Below are positions 1 through 7,508 of a stretch of DNA of 16,104 nucleotides, piece after piece. Source of the stretch: an uncultured Ideonella sp. (GTDB taxonomy: Bacteria; Pseudomonadota; Gammaproteobacteria; Burkholderiales; Burkholderiaceae). Position 1 is the stretch's first letter; each line of letters opens with the position of its first letter. The stretch is taken from contig CAMLGG010000109.1 of NCBI GenBank assembly GCA_946479475.1, forward strand, positions 1 to 16,104, given 5' to 3'. The notes beneath the pieces were generated by a model, which ran no database searches, was not told the origin of the DNA, and worked only from the letters and a program-made list of their open reading frames with translations. A program made the position numbers and the translations under genes.

Positions 1-34
1 TTGACGCGCGGGCTTGGATTGCACAGGCCTCTCG

Positions 35-118
35 CCTTCGACAGGCTCAGGGCGAACGGTGGGGTGGACCGGGCGGGGCCGAACGCCACCATTCCGTTCA
101 CCCTGAGCCTGTCGAAGG
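35..118. repeat. REP-like inverted repeat, 25-bp arms, downstream of the permease gene
   Basis: The arms at 35-59 and 94-118 are reverse complements over 25 bases with one mismatch. The core is CCTTCGACAGGCTCAGGG in the first arm, and the spacer is 34 bases. The GACAGGCTCAGGGCGAAC type of sequence is a familiar dispersed intergenic repeat in Burkholderiales genomes; that is recalled knowledge, not checked here. It lies just beyond the stop codon of the minus-strand permease at 152. A transcript leaving that gene would therefore fold it into a long hairpin that could stop transcription or protect the 3' end. There is no U-tract, so a classical intrinsic terminator is not shown. Confidence 0.75.
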
Positions 119-151
119 GCCCACTGCGCGGGGCTCACGCATGGGACAGCC

Positions 152-1357
152 TCACGCCTCGCGAAGGCAATCGACGATCTTCAGCCGCGCGGCCCGCCAG
201 GCCGGGACGAAGCCGCCGACGAAGCCCATGAACAGGGCGAACAGCATCGTCTGGATGGCGATGCCGGGCGTGAGCTTGAACTGGAAGGCCAGCTCGGCGA
301 AGGTCTGGAAGTTGGTGGTGGAGATGTCCACCGCCTGCATCAGGCTGGCCGCGCCAAGGCCCAGCACGCCGCCCACCACGCTGAGCAGCAGGCTCTCCGC
401 GAGGAAGGCCAGCAGCACGGCGGCGCGCCTGAAGCCCAGCGCCCTGAGCGTGCCGATCTCGCCCACCCGCTGCGCGACGGTGGCGAACATGGTGATCATC
501 GCCCCCACGATGGCCCCGATGGAGAAGATCACCGAAAGCACCGTGCCGAGGATGCGGATGAACTTGGCCAGCCCCTCGCTCTGCTCCTCGTAGAACTGGA
601 TCTCGGGCTTGGCGTCCACCTGCAGCCTCGGGTCGGCGGCGATGGCATCGAGCGTGCGCTGGCGGCGCGCTGCGTCCGCGAGGCGGAAGACCACCGTCGA
701 GTAGGCGCTGCGTCGGTAGGACTGCATCATCAGGTCGGCATCGCCCCAGATCTCGGAGTCGAAGGCCGTCCTGGCGGCATCGAAGGTGCCGACGATGGTC
801 CAGTCGCGCCCGCCGAAGCGCAGGGTGTCGCCCAGCCGGCAGCCTTCGAAGCCGGCGGCCACCGCACGACCCACCACGATCTCGGCCGTGCCGGGGCGGA
901 ACCAGCGTCCTTCCTCCAGCTGGACCTGCGGCCGCAGCTGCGGCCCGGCGACGCCCATGCCGCGCATCGTCACGTTGCCGGGCTTGCCGGTGCCGAGCTT
1001 GGGCAGCGAGTTGAGCACCACGGTCTCGCGGGAGACCAGCCGCTCGCCGCCGCGACCGGTGGCGATGCCGGGCAGGGCCTCGAGGATGCCGGCCTGCACC
1101 CGGTCCACGCCGCTGTTGATCTCGGCCCCGGCGCCCTTGCGCAGCACGAGGAGGTTGTCCGCCTGCCCGGTGGCGACGAGCGTGGCGCGGATGCCCTCGC
1201 TCATCATCAGCACGGTGGCGAAGGTGTAGACCACCAGGGCCATGCCGGCCGCAGTCAGCAGCGTCGTGACCCGGCGCACCCACAGGTTGCGGGCGATGTA
1301 GCTGAAGGGGATGGACTTCACGGTGACCCCGCGGGCCGCGAGCTCAGGCCAGCGCAC
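152..1357 (-). CDS. FtsX/MacB-type ABC transporter permease (second of pair)
   Basis: This is an inner-membrane permease of an ABC exporter. It has the MacB/FtsX plan: one N-terminal membrane helix (about residues 31-53), a long periplasmic domain (about 55-275), then three C-terminal helices. The first C-terminal helix is around LSVIFSIGAIVGAMITMFA, and the protein ends PAWRAARLKIVDCLREA, typical of the family. The cytoplasmic GEIGTLRALGF segment between C-terminal helices is the usual ATPase-coupling loop. The start used is GTG at 1357, with GGAG five bases upstream. An in-frame GTG at 1321, giving MKSIPFSYIARNLW, matches the usual N-terminus of relatives and may be the true start. The gene follows the other permease after 64 bases and presumably forms a heterodimer with it. 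Its ATPase and adaptor lie about 5-8 kb upstream on the same strand. The substrate is unknown. Confidence 0.9.
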   Translation of the reverse strand: MRWPELAARGVTVKSIPFSYIARNLWVRRVTTLLTAAGMALVVYTFATVLMMSEGIRATLVATGQADNLLVLRKGAGAEINSGVDRVQAGILEALPGIATGRGGERLVSRETVVLNSLPKLGTGKPGNVTMRGMGVAGPQLRPQVQLEEGRWFRPGTAEIVVGRAVAAGFEGCRLGDTLRFGGRDWTIVGTFDAARTAFDSEIWGDADLMMQSYRRSAYSTVVFRLADAARRQRTLDAIAADPRLQVDAKPEIQFYEEQSEGLAKFIRILGTVLSVIFSIGAIVGAMITMFATVAQRVGEIGTLRALGFRRAAVLLAFLAESLLLSVVGGVLGLGAASLMQAVDISTTNFQTFAELAFQFKLTPGIAIQTMLFALFMGFVGGFVPAWRAARLKIVDCLREA

Positions 1358-1380
1358 GGCCGCTCCGAAGCGGCCTGAGC

Positions 1381-1395
1381 GCCCTCTCGGAGGGC
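1381..1395. other. Small hairpin between the two permease genes
   Basis: GCCCTC and GAGGGC form a perfect 6-bp stem around a TCG loop in the 64-base gap between the two permeases. There is no U-tract. It could be a weak attenuator or an mRNA-processing element, or it could be chance in GC-rich DNA. Confidence 0.3.
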
Positions 1396-1421
1396 GGATG
1401 CGGTACTCCGCAGCCGGGTGC

Positions 1422-2579
1422 TCATGTGACTTGGCGCAGGCCCTGCACGATGTCGATGCGGCTCATGCGCCAGGCCGGCCAGGTGGCAGCGACGAGCCCG
1501 ACCACGGCCGCGGCGCCCACCTGCATCGCCAGGGTGTGAGGCGCGATCTTGAACACCGGCAGGAAGGACCCCAGCGAGCGGGCGATGCCGCTGACCGCGG
1601 GGAAGGTGAGGGCGAGGCCGAGCGCGCCGCCCATGAGCGCGATCAGCAGGCTCTCGCCGAAAAGCAGGCGCACCACGAAGCCGGGCGAGAAGCCGAGCGC
1701 CTTGAGGGTGGCGTACTCGGCCATGCGCTCGCGGGCCGTCATCGTCATGGTGTTGGCCATCACCACCATGATGATCACGATGATGATGTAGCTGACCGCC
1801 TCGATGGCGGCGAGGATCGCCTCGCTCATCGAGACGAAGCCGAGCTGGAAGGCGGCCTCGGTCTCGGTCAGCGTCTCGGCGGCCGAGTTCTTGAACAGCG
1901 CATCGACACGCTGCGAGATGAGCGCGGCATCGTGAGGCTCGTCTATGCCCAGCACGTAGACGCCGACGAAGTCCGCCCGGGGCCCGTACTTCTTGCGCAG
2001 AGTCTCGTTGATGTACTGCCAGTGGAACAGCATCTGCGATTCGTCGGTCCTGGCCTCGGCGCCGTCCCAGATGCCGCGCAGCGTGAAGGTCCAGGTGCCG
2101 GAATAGATGGTGCCGCGGATGGGGATCTGGTCGCCCACCTTCCAGCCGTAGGTGTTGGCCAGCTTGCGCCCCACGATCGCGCCCTGGCGGTCGCGCAGGA
2201 AGGCCTCCTTCTCCTCCTCGCCGAGCCGGTACTCGGGATAGAGCTTGAGGTAGCTCGCCGGCTCGACCGCGAACTGCGGGAAGAAGTTGCGCTCGGTCTG
2301 GTAGACGCCGCCGAACCAGTTGGCCCACGAGATCGTCTTCACGCCTTCGACCGCCTTCAGGCGCTGGGCATAGCTGAGCGGCAAGGGGAAGGTCAGCGAC
2401 ACCGCGCTGCGGGTGACCAGGCGCGTGCTGGAGCTGGCCGCGACGCCGGCGTACCAGGCGTCGATGAGCGTGCGCAGCAGGCCGAAGGCGCACACCGCGA
2501 CGACGAGGCCGACGATGGTCAGCCCGGTGCGCAGCTTGTGCCGGAAGGCGTTTCGAAGCAGCAGCCGGAGCAGGAGCAT
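1422..2579 (-). CDS. FtsX/MacB-type ABC transporter permease (first of pair)
   Basis: The protein has 385 residues. It starts MLLLRLLLRNAFRHKLRTGL, the usual N-terminus before the first membrane helix (about residues 18-40). A periplasmic MacB-core-like domain follows (about 45-255), then a C-terminal FtsX domain with a very hydrophobic helix (SYIIIVIIMVVMANTMTM). The coupling loop ERMAEYATLKALGFSPGFV and two further helices complete it, and it ends WRMSRIDIVQGLRQVT. The ATG at 2579 is chosen over a longer frame reaching 2801. It starts the family N-terminus, has AAGGA (2589-2593) nine bases upstream, and avoids overlap with the regulator gene. It belongs with the second permease and most likely with the ATPase and MacA-like adaptor encoded further upstream. 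Such systems move lipids, peptides or drugs across or out of the envelope; the substrate cannot be read here. Confidence 0.92.
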   Translation of the reverse strand: MLLLRLLLRNAFRHKLRTGLTIVGLVVAVCAFGLLRTLIDAWYAGVAASSSTRLVTRSAVSLTFPLPLSYAQRLKAVEGVKTISWANWFGGVYQTERNFFPQFAVEPASYLKLYPEYRLGEEEKEAFLRDRQGAIVGRKLANTYGWKVGDQIPIRGTIYSGTWTFTLRGIWDGAEARTDESQMLFHWQYINETLRKKYGPRADFVGVYVLGIDEPHDAALISQRVDALFKNSAAETLTETEAAFQLGFVSMSEAILAAIEAVSYIIIVIIMVVMANTMTMTARERMAEYATLKALGFSPGFVVRLLFGESLLIALMGGALGLALTFPAVSGIARSLGSFLPVFKIAPHTLAMQVGAAAVVGLVAATWPAWRMSRIDIVQGLRQVT

Positions 2580-2622
2580 GGCGGCTGGTCCTTCGAGAGC
2601 ACTCCAGGCCGGGCCGGGCTCT

Positions 2623-4995
2623 TCAGATCGAGGTGGGCAGGCGGGGCGTGGGGGGCAGGGCGATCCGACCGGCACCGGCATCGGCAGTGGCGGCCGCGTA
2701 GTAGCGGCCGAGCTCGGCCCAGTACGCCGGCAGCGCATCGCCCAGGCTGGCGGCGAGCTGGCGATGGCGCCAGTCGGCTTCGGTGTGGCGCTGCTCCGCA
2801 AAGGCGACCCGGGCGACCAGCTCGCGCCCGACGGGGTGCTCCTCGATCCAGCCGCCCAGGCCTTCCATCAGCGAGTGGGCCAAGGCGGCATCGCCGGCTT
2901 CGACCGTGAGCCACGCCGCATCCAGGCTCGCCAGCGCGCGCCACCAGCCGACGGCGGCGCCCTCCCGGGCTTCGAGCAGGCGGGCGAGCGCGCCGGCGCG
3001 GTCGCCACGGGCCAGCGCCAGTTGCGCTTCGCCGTGCAGTGCCGCGGTGCGCAGCTGGGCATCGCGCGCGAAGCCCGGGCTCGCGCGCATCTGCGCCAAG
3101 GTGGCCTCGGCATCCTCCAGCCGCCCGGCCAGCACCTGGGCCGCCGCCAGGAGCGGCAGCACGAAGTGGCGGTCCAGCTCGCGGCCCGAGTGCTGGGTGT
3201 GGGCAGCGGCGTCCTGCAGCCACAGCACGGCCTCGCTGTGCTGGTCCCTCGCCATCGCCAGCTGCGCGCGGCCGACCAGGTGGTACATCGGGTTCTGGAC
3301 CCGGTTGTCGGCGTGGGCTTCCTCCAGGTCGCGCAGCACGCGCGCGAGGTGCTGCGGCTTGCGCAACTGGCGGTACAGCCCGCACAGGCCGGAGGCCGCG
3401 ACCACGGTGCTGACCCACACGTTCATGCTGCGCGAAAGCGACAGCGCGAGCTCGCCGTGCTCCTCCGCCTGGGCGAACATGCCCAGCGAGCCGCAGGCGA
3501 TGGACAGGTTGCACTCCGCGCGTGCCTGGCCCACCAGGATGCCGTGCCGGCGGTAGAGCTCGGCGGCTTCGCTGGCGTGCTCCCAGGCCCGGCGCATGTC
3601 GCCGGTCTCGGCCTTGAGCACGAGCAGGGTCTGCAGCATGCGGATGCGATCGAAGACGTTGCCCGTCTGCCGGCAAAGCGTCTCTGCACGCTCGAGCATG
3701 GCGGCGGCCGTCGTCCAGTCCAGCTGGCTGAGCGCCATCTCGGCACGCAGCAGGCACAGGTTGAGCCGGTAGGCGGGCGACTCGTTGCCCTCGGCGGCCT
3801 GCAGCACCTCGTCGATCTGCAGCCGGGCCTGGTCGTTCAGGCGGCGCTTGAGGTAGGCCTGTGCGAGCTCCAGCCGGACCTCGGCCTCCTGCACCCGATT
3901 GCCGCTCGCACGGCAGGCCAGCACCAGGGCCGGGCCGGTCTCGAAGGCGCGGCTGTCGTCCAGCGCCACGAGGACGCGCAGGCGCTCGACCTGGGCCAGG
4001 GTGTGCGCCGGTTCGATCTCCAGCACCGCGTCGAGCAGGTTGAGCGCGACATGCCACTTGTTCTCGGCCGAGGCCTGCATCGCCCGCCCGAGCGTCCAGC
4101 TGGCGATCGCGCTGCTGCCTTCCAGCGTTTCCAGCGGACCCTCGGGGCCGGCCAGCAGGCTGGTCTCCAATCGGCCGGCGAGGGCCTGGCCGAGCTGCGG
4201 CAGGTCCGGGCCGACCAGCCGCTGCGGGGGCGAGCCGTTGGTGCCCGCCAGCGTCGACTCCAGCTGGTAGGCTCCTTCGCGTCCGGTGACCACGACCTGC
4301 ACGACGTGCGAGCAGCCGAGCAGCCGCCTGAGCGCCTCGGCCCGCTCGCCCACCGGGGCATTGGCAGGGACGGTGCGCAGGGCGGCGAGCACCGACGGGA
4401 TGGTGGCCACCTCGAGGCGCCGATGAGCTGCAAGCGCCTTCTGCACCAGCGACAGCAGGCCGAGCTCGACCCAGTCGAGGTCCGGCTGGCCGGTGTGGTT
4501 CTCGAACGGCAGCAGGGCGATCGAGGCCATCTGCGGCTCGGGCGCCGGCGCCGGGGCGGGAGCCGCCGTGCCCTCCACTGCGCCGACGAAGCGATAGCCC
4601 ACGCGGTGCGCCGTGCCGATGAGCGGAGCCTGAGCGTCCTTGTCCTCGATCAGCTTGCGCAGCTTGAGCACCGCGCTGGCGATGACCCCGGGCGTCACGT
4701 CCTCGCCCGACCACACCTCGTTGAGCAGCTCGTCCTTGGAGACCACCCGATGGCGCTGCCGCAGCAGGTAGACCAGCAGGTCGAACGGGCGGCGCTCGAT
4801 GGGGCGCAGGCCGCCGTCGACGCGAAGCTCACGCGACGCGACACGCAGCTCACAACGGCCGAACCGGAAGGTCTCTGGGCTCACAGGGGCACTCTCGGGC
4901 CTTCGGCCCGGTGCCTCCGCAAGGGCAGGAGTCCCTGCGGGCGGCCGGGCCGGCTTCACCGACGATGTGTCATTCATGATGACGCCATTGTCCAT
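2623..4995 (-). CDS. Winged-helix DNA-binding regulator with TPR-like C-terminus
   Basis: The protein has 790 residues. Residues about 43-138 form an OmpR/PhoB/CadC-type winged helix: RPFDLLVYLLRQ, then SKDELLNEVWSGEDVTPGVI, a recognition helix SAVLKLRKLIED, and the wing HRVGYRFVG. An Ala/Pro linker (141-155) leads to a domain opening ASIALLPFENHTGQPDLDWVE, a motif common in large CadC-like and TPR regulators. From about residue 300 the rest is alpha-helical with repeated A/L/W patterns consistent with TPR units. No membrane helix, receiver domain or kinase domain is visible, so it is probably a cytosolic one-component regulator that senses a ligand or a partner protein. It sits 43 bases upstream of the exporter permeases, which suggests it controls them. 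ATG at 4995 is used; ATG at 4977 (MNDTSSVK) is an alternative. Neither has a strong ribosome site. Confidence 0.85.
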   Translation of the reverse strand: MDNGVIMNDTSSVKPARPPAGTPALAEAPGRRPESAPVSPETFRFGRCELRVASRELRVDGGLRPIERRPFDLLVYLLRQRHRVVSKDELLNEVWSGEDVTPGVIASAVLKLRKLIEDKDAQAPLIGTAHRVGYRFVGAVEGTAAPAPAPAPEPQMASIALLPFENHTGQPDLDWVELGLLSLVQKALAAHRRLEVATIPSVLAALRTVPANAPVGERAEALRRLLGCSHVVQVVVTGREGAYQLESTLAGTNGSPPQRLVGPDLPQLGQALAGRLETSLLAGPEGPLETLEGSSAIASWTLGRAMQASAENKWHVALNLLDAVLEIEPAHTLAQVERLRVLVALDDSRAFETGPALVLACRASGNRVQEAEVRLELAQAYLKRRLNDQARLQIDEVLQAAEGNESPAYRLNLCLLRAEMALSQLDWTTAAAMLERAETLCRQTGNVFDRIRMLQTLLVLKAETGDMRRAWEHASEAAELYRRHGILVGQARAECNLSIACGSLGMFAQAEEHGELALSLSRSMNVWVSTVVAASGLCGLYRQLRKPQHLARVLRDLEEAHADNRVQNPMYHLVGRAQLAMARDQHSEAVLWLQDAAAHTQHSGRELDRHFVLPLLAAAQVLAGRLEDAEATLAQMRASPGFARDAQLRTAALHGEAQLALARGDRAGALARLLEAREGAAVGWWRALASLDAAWLTVEAGDAALAHSLMEGLGGWIEEHPVGRELVARVAFAEQRHTEADWRHRQLAASLGDALPAYWAELGRYYAAATADAGAGRIALPPTPRLPTSI

Positions 4996-5035
4996 GGGCC
5001 TGTGATGGTAGCGGGGCCGGCCCGCTCAAGGACTG

Positions 5036-5650
5036 TCAAGAGCTCGCGATCGCCTCGACCTGGATGCGCAACAGGACGTTCATGTCGAATCCGTAGTCCT
5101 TGCCGGCCGACAGGCCGAACTCGTCGCGCCGGAAAGTGCCGATGGCATCGGCGCCGCAGAGTTCGCGCTTGAGCATCGGATGTGGAATGCACTTGAAGGA
5201 CTGGATCCTGAGCGTCAGCGGCCGGGTGGCGCCATGCAGCGTGAGCTCGCCCACCGACTGCGTCGGCTTGCCGTCGACGAAGGCCTCCAGCCGGCCGTGG
5301 AAGCGCGCCTGGGGATGCTTCTTGACATCGAAGAACTCGGGGCCGACGGCCCAGCGCTCCAGCGCCTTCTGGCCGAAGGCTATGCTGCCCAGCTCCACGC
5401 TGATGTCGACCGTCCCCTCGCCAGCGCTCTTGTCCAGCGTGACGGTGCCGGCGCTGCGGTTCATCTTGCCCCGCCAGACCGAAAGGCCGCCGAGATGATC
5501 GGCCTCGAAGCTGGGGTAGGTGTGGTCGGGGTCGACCTTGTAGCTGACCGGGGCCGCGCGGGCCGGGTCCGCGGCGACCAGGGTCAGGGTGGAGACGATG
5601 GCGATGGCGAGCACGGTGAAGACCGTGCCGAGGCGGTGGGTGGCGTGCAT
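5036..5650 (-). CDS. YceI family secreted protein
   Basis: The protein has 204 residues. A clear signal peptide (hydrophobic core about residues 8-26) ends at an A-R-A site, with cleavage predicted after residue 32, so the product is periplasmic. The mature part opens SYKVDPDHTYPSFEADHLGG and continues as the lipocalin-like YceI barrel, with the typical GELTLHGATRPLTL strand and an ending D-E-F-G-L ... Y-G-F-D-M. YceI proteins bind long isoprenoid or amphipathic molecules and are often linked to respiratory quinone or stress functions. The ATG at 5650 is chosen because GAGGAG (5658-5663) lies seven bases upstream and the signal peptide begins there; a longer frame extends to 5803. The two cysteines (in SFKCIP and ELCGAD) might form a disulfide. 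The gene lies between the hydrolase and the regulator on the same strand, with gaps of 79 and 40 bases. Confidence 0.92.
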   Translation of the reverse strand: MHATHRLGTVFTVLAIAIVSTLTLVAADPARAAPVSYKVDPDHTYPSFEADHLGGLSVWRGKMNRSAGTVTLDKSAGEGTVDISVELGSIAFGQKALERWAVGPEFFDVKKHPQARFHGRLEAFVDGKPTQSVGELTLHGATRPLTLRIQSFKCIPHPMLKRELCGADAIGTFRRDEFGLSAGKDYGFDMNVLLRIQVEAIASS

Positions 5651-5729
5651 GGCGGGGCTCCTCGGGTGAATGGCTTCCATGCCTGCACGACGAAGCAGCG
5701 CCGCGCGAATCGACAAGGTTGCCGCCAGA

Positions 5730-6524
5730 TCAGCCTGCCCGGGCCAGGACTTCGGCGAACAGGCCTTGCGCCAGCGAGATCGAAGGCCCGTCCCCTTCGC
5801 CATGGCCGACGCCGGGCATCAGCTCGAGGGCCGGCCGGGCGCCCGCGGCCAGCAGCGAGCGCTGCAGGGCCCGCAGCCGCGCGATGCGGTTCGCGCTGCG
5901 GCGTTGCTCATCGGACTCCCACCAGCGGCTCGGCGGCTGTTCGCGAAGGCCGGCCGGGTCGGTGTCCTCGCTGCCGACCACCAACTGGACGGGCACCTTG
6001 CGCAGTGCTTCCAGGTCCACGCGGCGGCCGAATCGTTGCGGCACGTCGGCCACGCCGCCCCACCAGGGCAGCGCGTCGTCCAGGAGGGTGACGGCCCCGG
6101 GCGCCCCGACCGAGGCGGCGCGGACCCGTTCGGGGTGAAGCAGCAGGTAGCGGTGCACGAACTGGCCACCGCCCGAGTAGCCGTGCAGGAAAAAGGTCTC
6201 GCCCTCGCAGCCGGTCGATTCGCTCACCTCCCGCACCATGGCGTGAAGGACCTCGTCGTAGCGCAGGCCCTTCTCGTCCAGCACCTTGTAGCCGTCGGGG
6301 TTGTCGTCGCCGAACAAGCCGGGCGGGAAAAGGGGCGCCAGCACGACGAGCCCGTGCCGCTGCCCGAAGTCGCGGAAGGCCTCGAGGTTGCGGTCGTACC
6401 ACCGCACGCTGTTGTGCACCGTGACCACCAGCCCCGCCCGCGCCGCGCCCGCCGGCGGATCGGCCACGGCCAGCGCGTAGCCGAAGCGCGGGTCGAAGCG
6501 CGCGCTGACGTAGGCGGCCTTCAA
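5730..6524 (-). CDS. Alpha/beta hydrolase (esterase/PHB-depolymerase-like)
   Basis: The protein has 264 residues. The nucleophile elbow is G-Y-S-G-G (Ser117) after FFLH. The likely acid is Asp187 or Asp189 in VVGSEDTDP, and the likely base is His241 in MPGVGHGEG. VTVHNSVRWYDRN (about 35-46) fits the oxyanion-hole strand and loop. No signal peptide is seen, so a cytoplasmic location is likely. The general shape resembles feruloyl esterase/PHB depolymerase-like hydrolases, but the substrate is unknown. The start is TTG at 6522-6524. It overlaps the TGA of the DUF2789 gene as TTGA, so translation is probably coupled. This gene closes a tight three-gene set with the bacterioferritin-like and DUF2789 genes. 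Confidence 0.85.
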   Translation of the reverse strand: MKAAYVSARFDPRFGYALAVADPPAGAARAGLVVTVHNSVRWYDRNLEAFRDFGQRHGLVVLAPLFPPGLFGDDNPDGYKVLDEKGLRYDEVLHAMVREVSESTGCEGETFFLHGYSGGGQFVHRYLLLHPERVRAASVGAPGAVTLLDDALPWWGGVADVPQRFGRRVDLEALRKVPVQLVVGSEDTDPAGLREQPPSRWWESDEQRRSANRIARLRALQRSLLAAGARPALELMPGVGHGEGDGPSISLAQGLFAEVLARAG

Positions 6525-6817
6525 TGGCGCGGGGCCGACGCGTCGGCGTCGCCGGCCTGCTTCAGCGCCTGCGGGGCGGGGTGCTCGTGAAGACGGGTGT
6601 TGAGGTCGTCGATGACGATGGCCCAGTCGCTGTCGTCCTTGAGCTTCTCCTTCAGGAAGGCGCGCTGGGCATCGGACCAGAAGTCCGCCTCGGGGATGTG
6701 CGCGTCGTCCGGCAAGGGCCGGTGGGCGCGGACGAAGTCATCGATGGAGGCTTCGTCGTCCGGCAGGCCGAGCTGGGCGAACAGCTCCTGCATGGTGTGG
6801 GGCGTGCACGGTTCCAT
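6521..6817 (-). CDS. DUF2789 family small protein
   Basis: The protein has 98 residues and is acidic. It matches the layout I know for DUF2789: an N-terminal MQELFAQLGLPDDEASIDDF helix, the segment H-R-P-L-P-D-D-A-H-I, then ADFWSDAQRAFLKEKLKDDSDWA and a closing helix DDLNTRLH. The function of the family is unknown. The start is ATG at 6817, seven bases after the stop of the bacterioferritin-like gene. The longer in-frame form from 6859 would overlap that gene and lacks family sequence. Its stop overlaps the hydrolase start. The tight packing implies co-expression with a ferritin-like protein. Confidence 0.88.
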   Translation of the reverse strand: MEPCTPHTMQELFAQLGLPDDEASIDDFVRAHRPLPDDAHIPEADFWSDAQRAFLKEKLKDDSDWAIVIDDLNTRLHEHPAPQALKQAGDADASAPRH

Positions 6818-6824
6818 GGCGGGC

Positions 6825-7379
6825 TCAGGCATCCAGCAGGTCGGAAAGCTCGTCGGCATGCTCTTCCTCTTCGGCGAGGACGCTTTCGAGCAGGCGGCGG
6901 GTGGTCGGGTCCTTGTCGCCGATGAGCGTGATCATCTGGCGGTAGCTTTCGACCGCGACGCGCTCGGCCACGAGGTTGGCGCGGACCATCGCCTGCAGGT
7001 CGCGCGATTCGTCGTAGTCGGCATGGCTGCGTTGCAGCAGCCGGTCGGGGGCGAAGTCGGGCTCGCCGCCGAGCTGCACGATGCGCTCGGCGATCAGGTC
7101 GGCGTGCGCTTCCTCCTCGTGGGCGTGTTCGAGAAACTCCTCGGCAACACGCGGCGAGGCCAGCCCGCGGGCGGTGAAGTAGTGGCGCTTGTAGCGCAGG
7201 ATGCACACCAGCTCGGTGGCCAACGCATCGTTGAGCAGATTCACGATGCTGTCTCGCCAGGGGCCGAAGCTGGGCGTGACCGCTCCGTCGTCGATGTGCT
7301 CGCGGGCGGCGCGCAGCGCCGCCTGGTCCAGTTGCAGGGTCGTTCCGTCGGCCCGCTGGGGCCTGCTGGTCTGTAGCAT
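6825..7379 (-). CDS. Bacterioferritin-like ferritin-family protein (non-haem)
   Basis: The protein has 184 residues and a four-helix ferritin fold. Aligned by eye to E. coli bacterioferritin, all di-iron ferroxidase ligands are present: Glu56 (ATELV), Glu89 and His92 (EEAHAD), Glu139 (LVAERV), and Glu171 with His174 (EEEEHADEL). The residue at the haem-binding Met52 position appears to be Glu90, so haem binding is not expected. The N-terminus carries about 40 residues before the first helix, longer than usual bacterioferritin. The expected role is iron oxidation or storage, or peroxide detoxification. The ATG at 7379 is chosen because AAGGAG (7386-7391) lies six bases upstream; the frame extends to 7481 without such support. 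It heads the tight set with DUF2789 and the hydrolase, and lies 129 bases after the ABC ATPase. Confidence 0.88.
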   Translation of the reverse strand: MLQTSRPQRADGTTLQLDQAALRAAREHIDDGAVTPSFGPWRDSIVNLLNDALATELVCILRYKRHYFTARGLASPRVAEEFLEHAHEEEAHADLIAERIVQLGGEPDFAPDRLLQRSHADYDESRDLQAMVRANLVAERVAVESYRQMITLIGDKDPTTRRLLESVLAEEEEHADELSDLLDA

Positions 7380-7442
7380 GGGTCGCTCCTTGGTGGGATG
7401 GCGCGGCGCGCGCGACAGGGAGACAGTTGCCGCTGCGGCGCC

Positions 7443-7454
7443 GATCGGCCGATC
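7443..7454. promoter_or_regulatory. 12-bp palindrome upstream of the bacterioferritin-like gene
   Basis: GATCGGCCGATC is a perfect palindrome about 64 bases upstream of the ATG, in the 129-base gap after the ATPase gene. It could be an operator for the ferritin-led set. No clear -35/-10 pair is seen nearby, and short GC-rich palindromes arise easily in this genome. Confidence 0.25.
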
Positions 7455-7508
7455 TTGAGGAGCAGCCGCCGTGCCCGGCATCGGCGCATCCCGGCTGAAC
7501 GTGTAGGA

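Noticed and set aside
1311..2909. A 532-codon plus-strand open frame
   Set aside because: It is antisense to the permease genes and has biased, low-complexity composition (His/Asp/Arg/Gly runs); the minus strand encodes clear permeases.
2413..5172. A 919-codon open frame on the plus strand
   Set aside because: It lies antisense to the regulator gene. The translated product is rich in Arg, Gln, Gly and His without any fold motif, as expected for a mirror frame in very GC-rich DNA.
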